DNA from: an uncultured Rubrivivax sp.
Lineage (GTDB): Bacteria; Pseudomonadota; Gammaproteobacteria; Burkholderiales; Burkholderiaceae_C
Direction of reading: 5' to 3'
Length of the DNA stretch: 10,097 nt
NCBI GenBank assembly: GCA_937975735.1
Contig: CALJUI010000384.1
Location: 1-10,097, forward strand
Shown: positions 8,947 through 10,097 of the stretch, piece after piece
Position numbering within the stretch: position 1 is the stretch's first letter
Layout of the letters: every line of letters begins with the position of its first letter
Position numbers and translations under genes: made by a program
The notes under the pieces: model-generated
Database searches by the model: none
Told to the model about the DNA's origin: nothing
Seen by the model: the letters and a program-made list of their open reading frames with translations, nothing else

Positions 8947-8952
8947 TACACT
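8947..8952 (+). promoter_or_regulatory. Probable -10 box of argJ
   Basis: TACACT in CTACACT, the mirror image of the box of the divergent gene at 8911-8917. Transcription would start near 8959, leaving about 25 bases of leader that includes GGAG at 8974-8977, six bases before the argJ ATG. The -35 region (about 8924-8930) is poor. No ARG box was recognised by eye. Confidence 0.4.
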
Positions 8953-8983
8953 CGCGGCATCGTCAGCGATCCCGGAGTGCCCC

Positions 8984-10097
8984 ATGCCCGTCAATCTCGA
9001 AGCGCCCGATCCCCGCTCGCTGCATCCGGTCGCCGGCGTGCGTATCGGCGTCGTCGAGGCCGGCGTGCGCAAGGCCAACCGCAAGGACCTCGTGGTCTTC
9101 GCGCTCGACGAGGGCGCTGCGGTCGGCGGTGTGTTCACGCGCAACCGCTTCTGTGCCGCGCCGGTGCAGGTCTGCCGCGAGCATCTGGCCGCCGGGCCGG
9201 CGGTTCGGGCACTGGTGATCAACACCGGCAACGCCAACGCCGGCACCGGGGCGACGGGGCTGGACGCGGCACGCCGAACCTGCGACGCGCTGGCCGCCGC
9301 GGCCGGCTGCAAGCCGCAGCAGGTGCTGCCGTTCTCCACCGGCGTGATCATGGAGCCGCTGCCGGTCGACCGCATCGTCGCAGGGCTGCCGAAAGCCTGG
9401 GCGGCGCTGGACGAGGCGAACTGGGGCGCGGCGGCGCAGGGCATCATGACCACCGACACGCTGCCCAAGGCCGCGTCGCGGCAGCTGACGATCGGCGGCC
9501 GCACCGTGACGATCACCGGCATCTCCAAGGGCGCGGGCATGATCCGCCCGAACATGGCGACGATGCTGGGCTTCATCGCCACCGACGCGGTGATCGCTCC
9601 GGCGCTGGTGCAGCCGCTGGTCGCGATGGTCGCCGACCGCAGCTTCAACCGGATCACGATCGACGGCGACACGTCGACGAACGACTCGTTCATGCTGATC
9701 GCGACGCGTCGCGCGGGCCATGCCGAGATCACCGCGCTCGACTCGGCCGACGGCCGTGCGCTGGCCGAGGCGGTCGAGGCCGTCGCGGTGCAGCTCGCGC
9801 AGGCCATCGTGCGCGACGGCGAGGGCGCGACGAAGTTCATCACGGTGCAGGTCGACGGCGGCCGCGACGAGGCCGAGAGTGCCCGCGTCGCCTACGCGAT
9901 CGGCCATTCGCCGCTGGTCAAGACGGCCTTCTTCGCGAGCGACCCGAACCTTGGCCGCATCCTCGCCGCGGTCGGCTACGCTGGCATCGACGACCTCGAC
10001 CAGGGTCTGATCGACCTGCACCTCGACGACGTGCACGTCGCCCGCCAGGGCGGCCGCCACCCCGACTACCGCGAAGAGGACGGCCAGCGCGTGATGA
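8984..10097 (+). CDS. argJ: ArgJ, glutamate N-acetyltransferase / amino-acid acetyltransferase (3' end cut off)
   Basis: ArgJ moves the acetyl group from N-acetylornithine to glutamate in the recycling arginine pathway. Bifunctional members also make N-acetylglutamate from acetyl-CoA. The window holds 371 codons without a stop; the family is usually a little over 400 residues, so a few dozen are missing past the right edge. Start ATG 8984 has GGAG six bases upstream. Family landmarks are INTGNANAGTG at 80-90, the oxyanion STG at 118-120, and KGAGMIRPNMATML at 182-195. Autocleavage between A192 and T193 makes the alpha and beta chains and exposes T193 as nucleophile. DGDTSTNDS further on and the DPNLGRILAAVGYAG block near the end are also typical. 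Whether it is mono- or bifunctional cannot be told from this sequence alone. argJ next to secA is a known arrangement, but here accessory genes separate them. Confidence 0.97.
   Translation, partial: MPVNLEAPDPRSLHPVAGVRIGVVEAGVRKANRKDLVVFALDEGAAVGGVFTRNRFCAAPVQVCREHLAAGPAVRALVINTGNANAGTGATGLDAARRTCDALAAAAGCKPQQVLPFSTGVIMEPLPVDRIVAGLPKAWAALDEANWGAAAQGIMTTDTLPKAASRQLTIGGRTVTITGISKGAGMIRPNMATMLGFIATDAVIAPALVQPLVAMVADRSFNRITIDGDTSTNDSFMLIATRRAGHAEITALDSADGRALAEAVEAVAVQLAQAIVRDGEGATKFITVQVDGGRDEAESARVAYAIGHSPLVKTAFFASDPNLGRILAAVGYAGIDDLDQGLIDLHLDDVHVARQGGRHPDYREEDGQRVM

Overview
The window looks like part of a chromosome from a high-GC betaproteobacterium of the order Burkholderiales, probably the Rubrivivax/Leptothrix/Ideonella side. 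The reasons are the very GC-rich third codon positions, the SecA and ArgJ sequences, a PEP-CTERM surface protein, and the order dciA-like / M23 peptidase / secA ... argJ, which I recall from Pseudomonas and other proteobacteria. No insertion sequence, integrase, CRISPR array or rRNA is visible.

Layout. A tRNA-Thr(UGU) gene (72-147) has a TACAAT box just upstream. It converges on a small DciA-type (DUF721) gene on the minus strand (163-492). That gene is head-to-head with a membrane-anchored LytM/M23 peptidase gene (509-1456). After a 171-bp gap with a possible promoter and a small hairpin comes full-length secA (1628-4372). A 226-bp gap leads to a tight two-gene unit: a secreted PEP-CTERM protein (4599-5291) and, 26 bp later behind a perfect Shine-Dalgarno, a large secreted plant-type subtilase (5318-8368). 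The unit ends at a strong intrinsic terminator (8420-8447). A small Cys-rich exported protein lies on the minus strand (8460-8903) and is divergent from argJ (8984 to beyond the window end).

How they fit together. DciA (replicative helicase loading), the LytM-domain protein (cell wall), SecA (protein export) and ArgJ (arginine synthesis) are core functions that are often neighbours. The PEP-CTERM/S8 pair and the Cys-rich protein are accessory exported proteins placed between secA and argJ. They would use the Sec pathway, and the PEP-CTERM protein would also need an exosortase, which is not in the window. Composition does not suggest recent transfer.

The most interesting signals are the accessory PEP-CTERM/subtilase unit and the fact that both minus-strand genes start with GCTACACT, seven bases and ATG with no Shine-Dalgarno. 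That arrangement predicts leaderless mRNAs. In dciA the same bases lie over the ribosome binding site of the divergent M23 gene.
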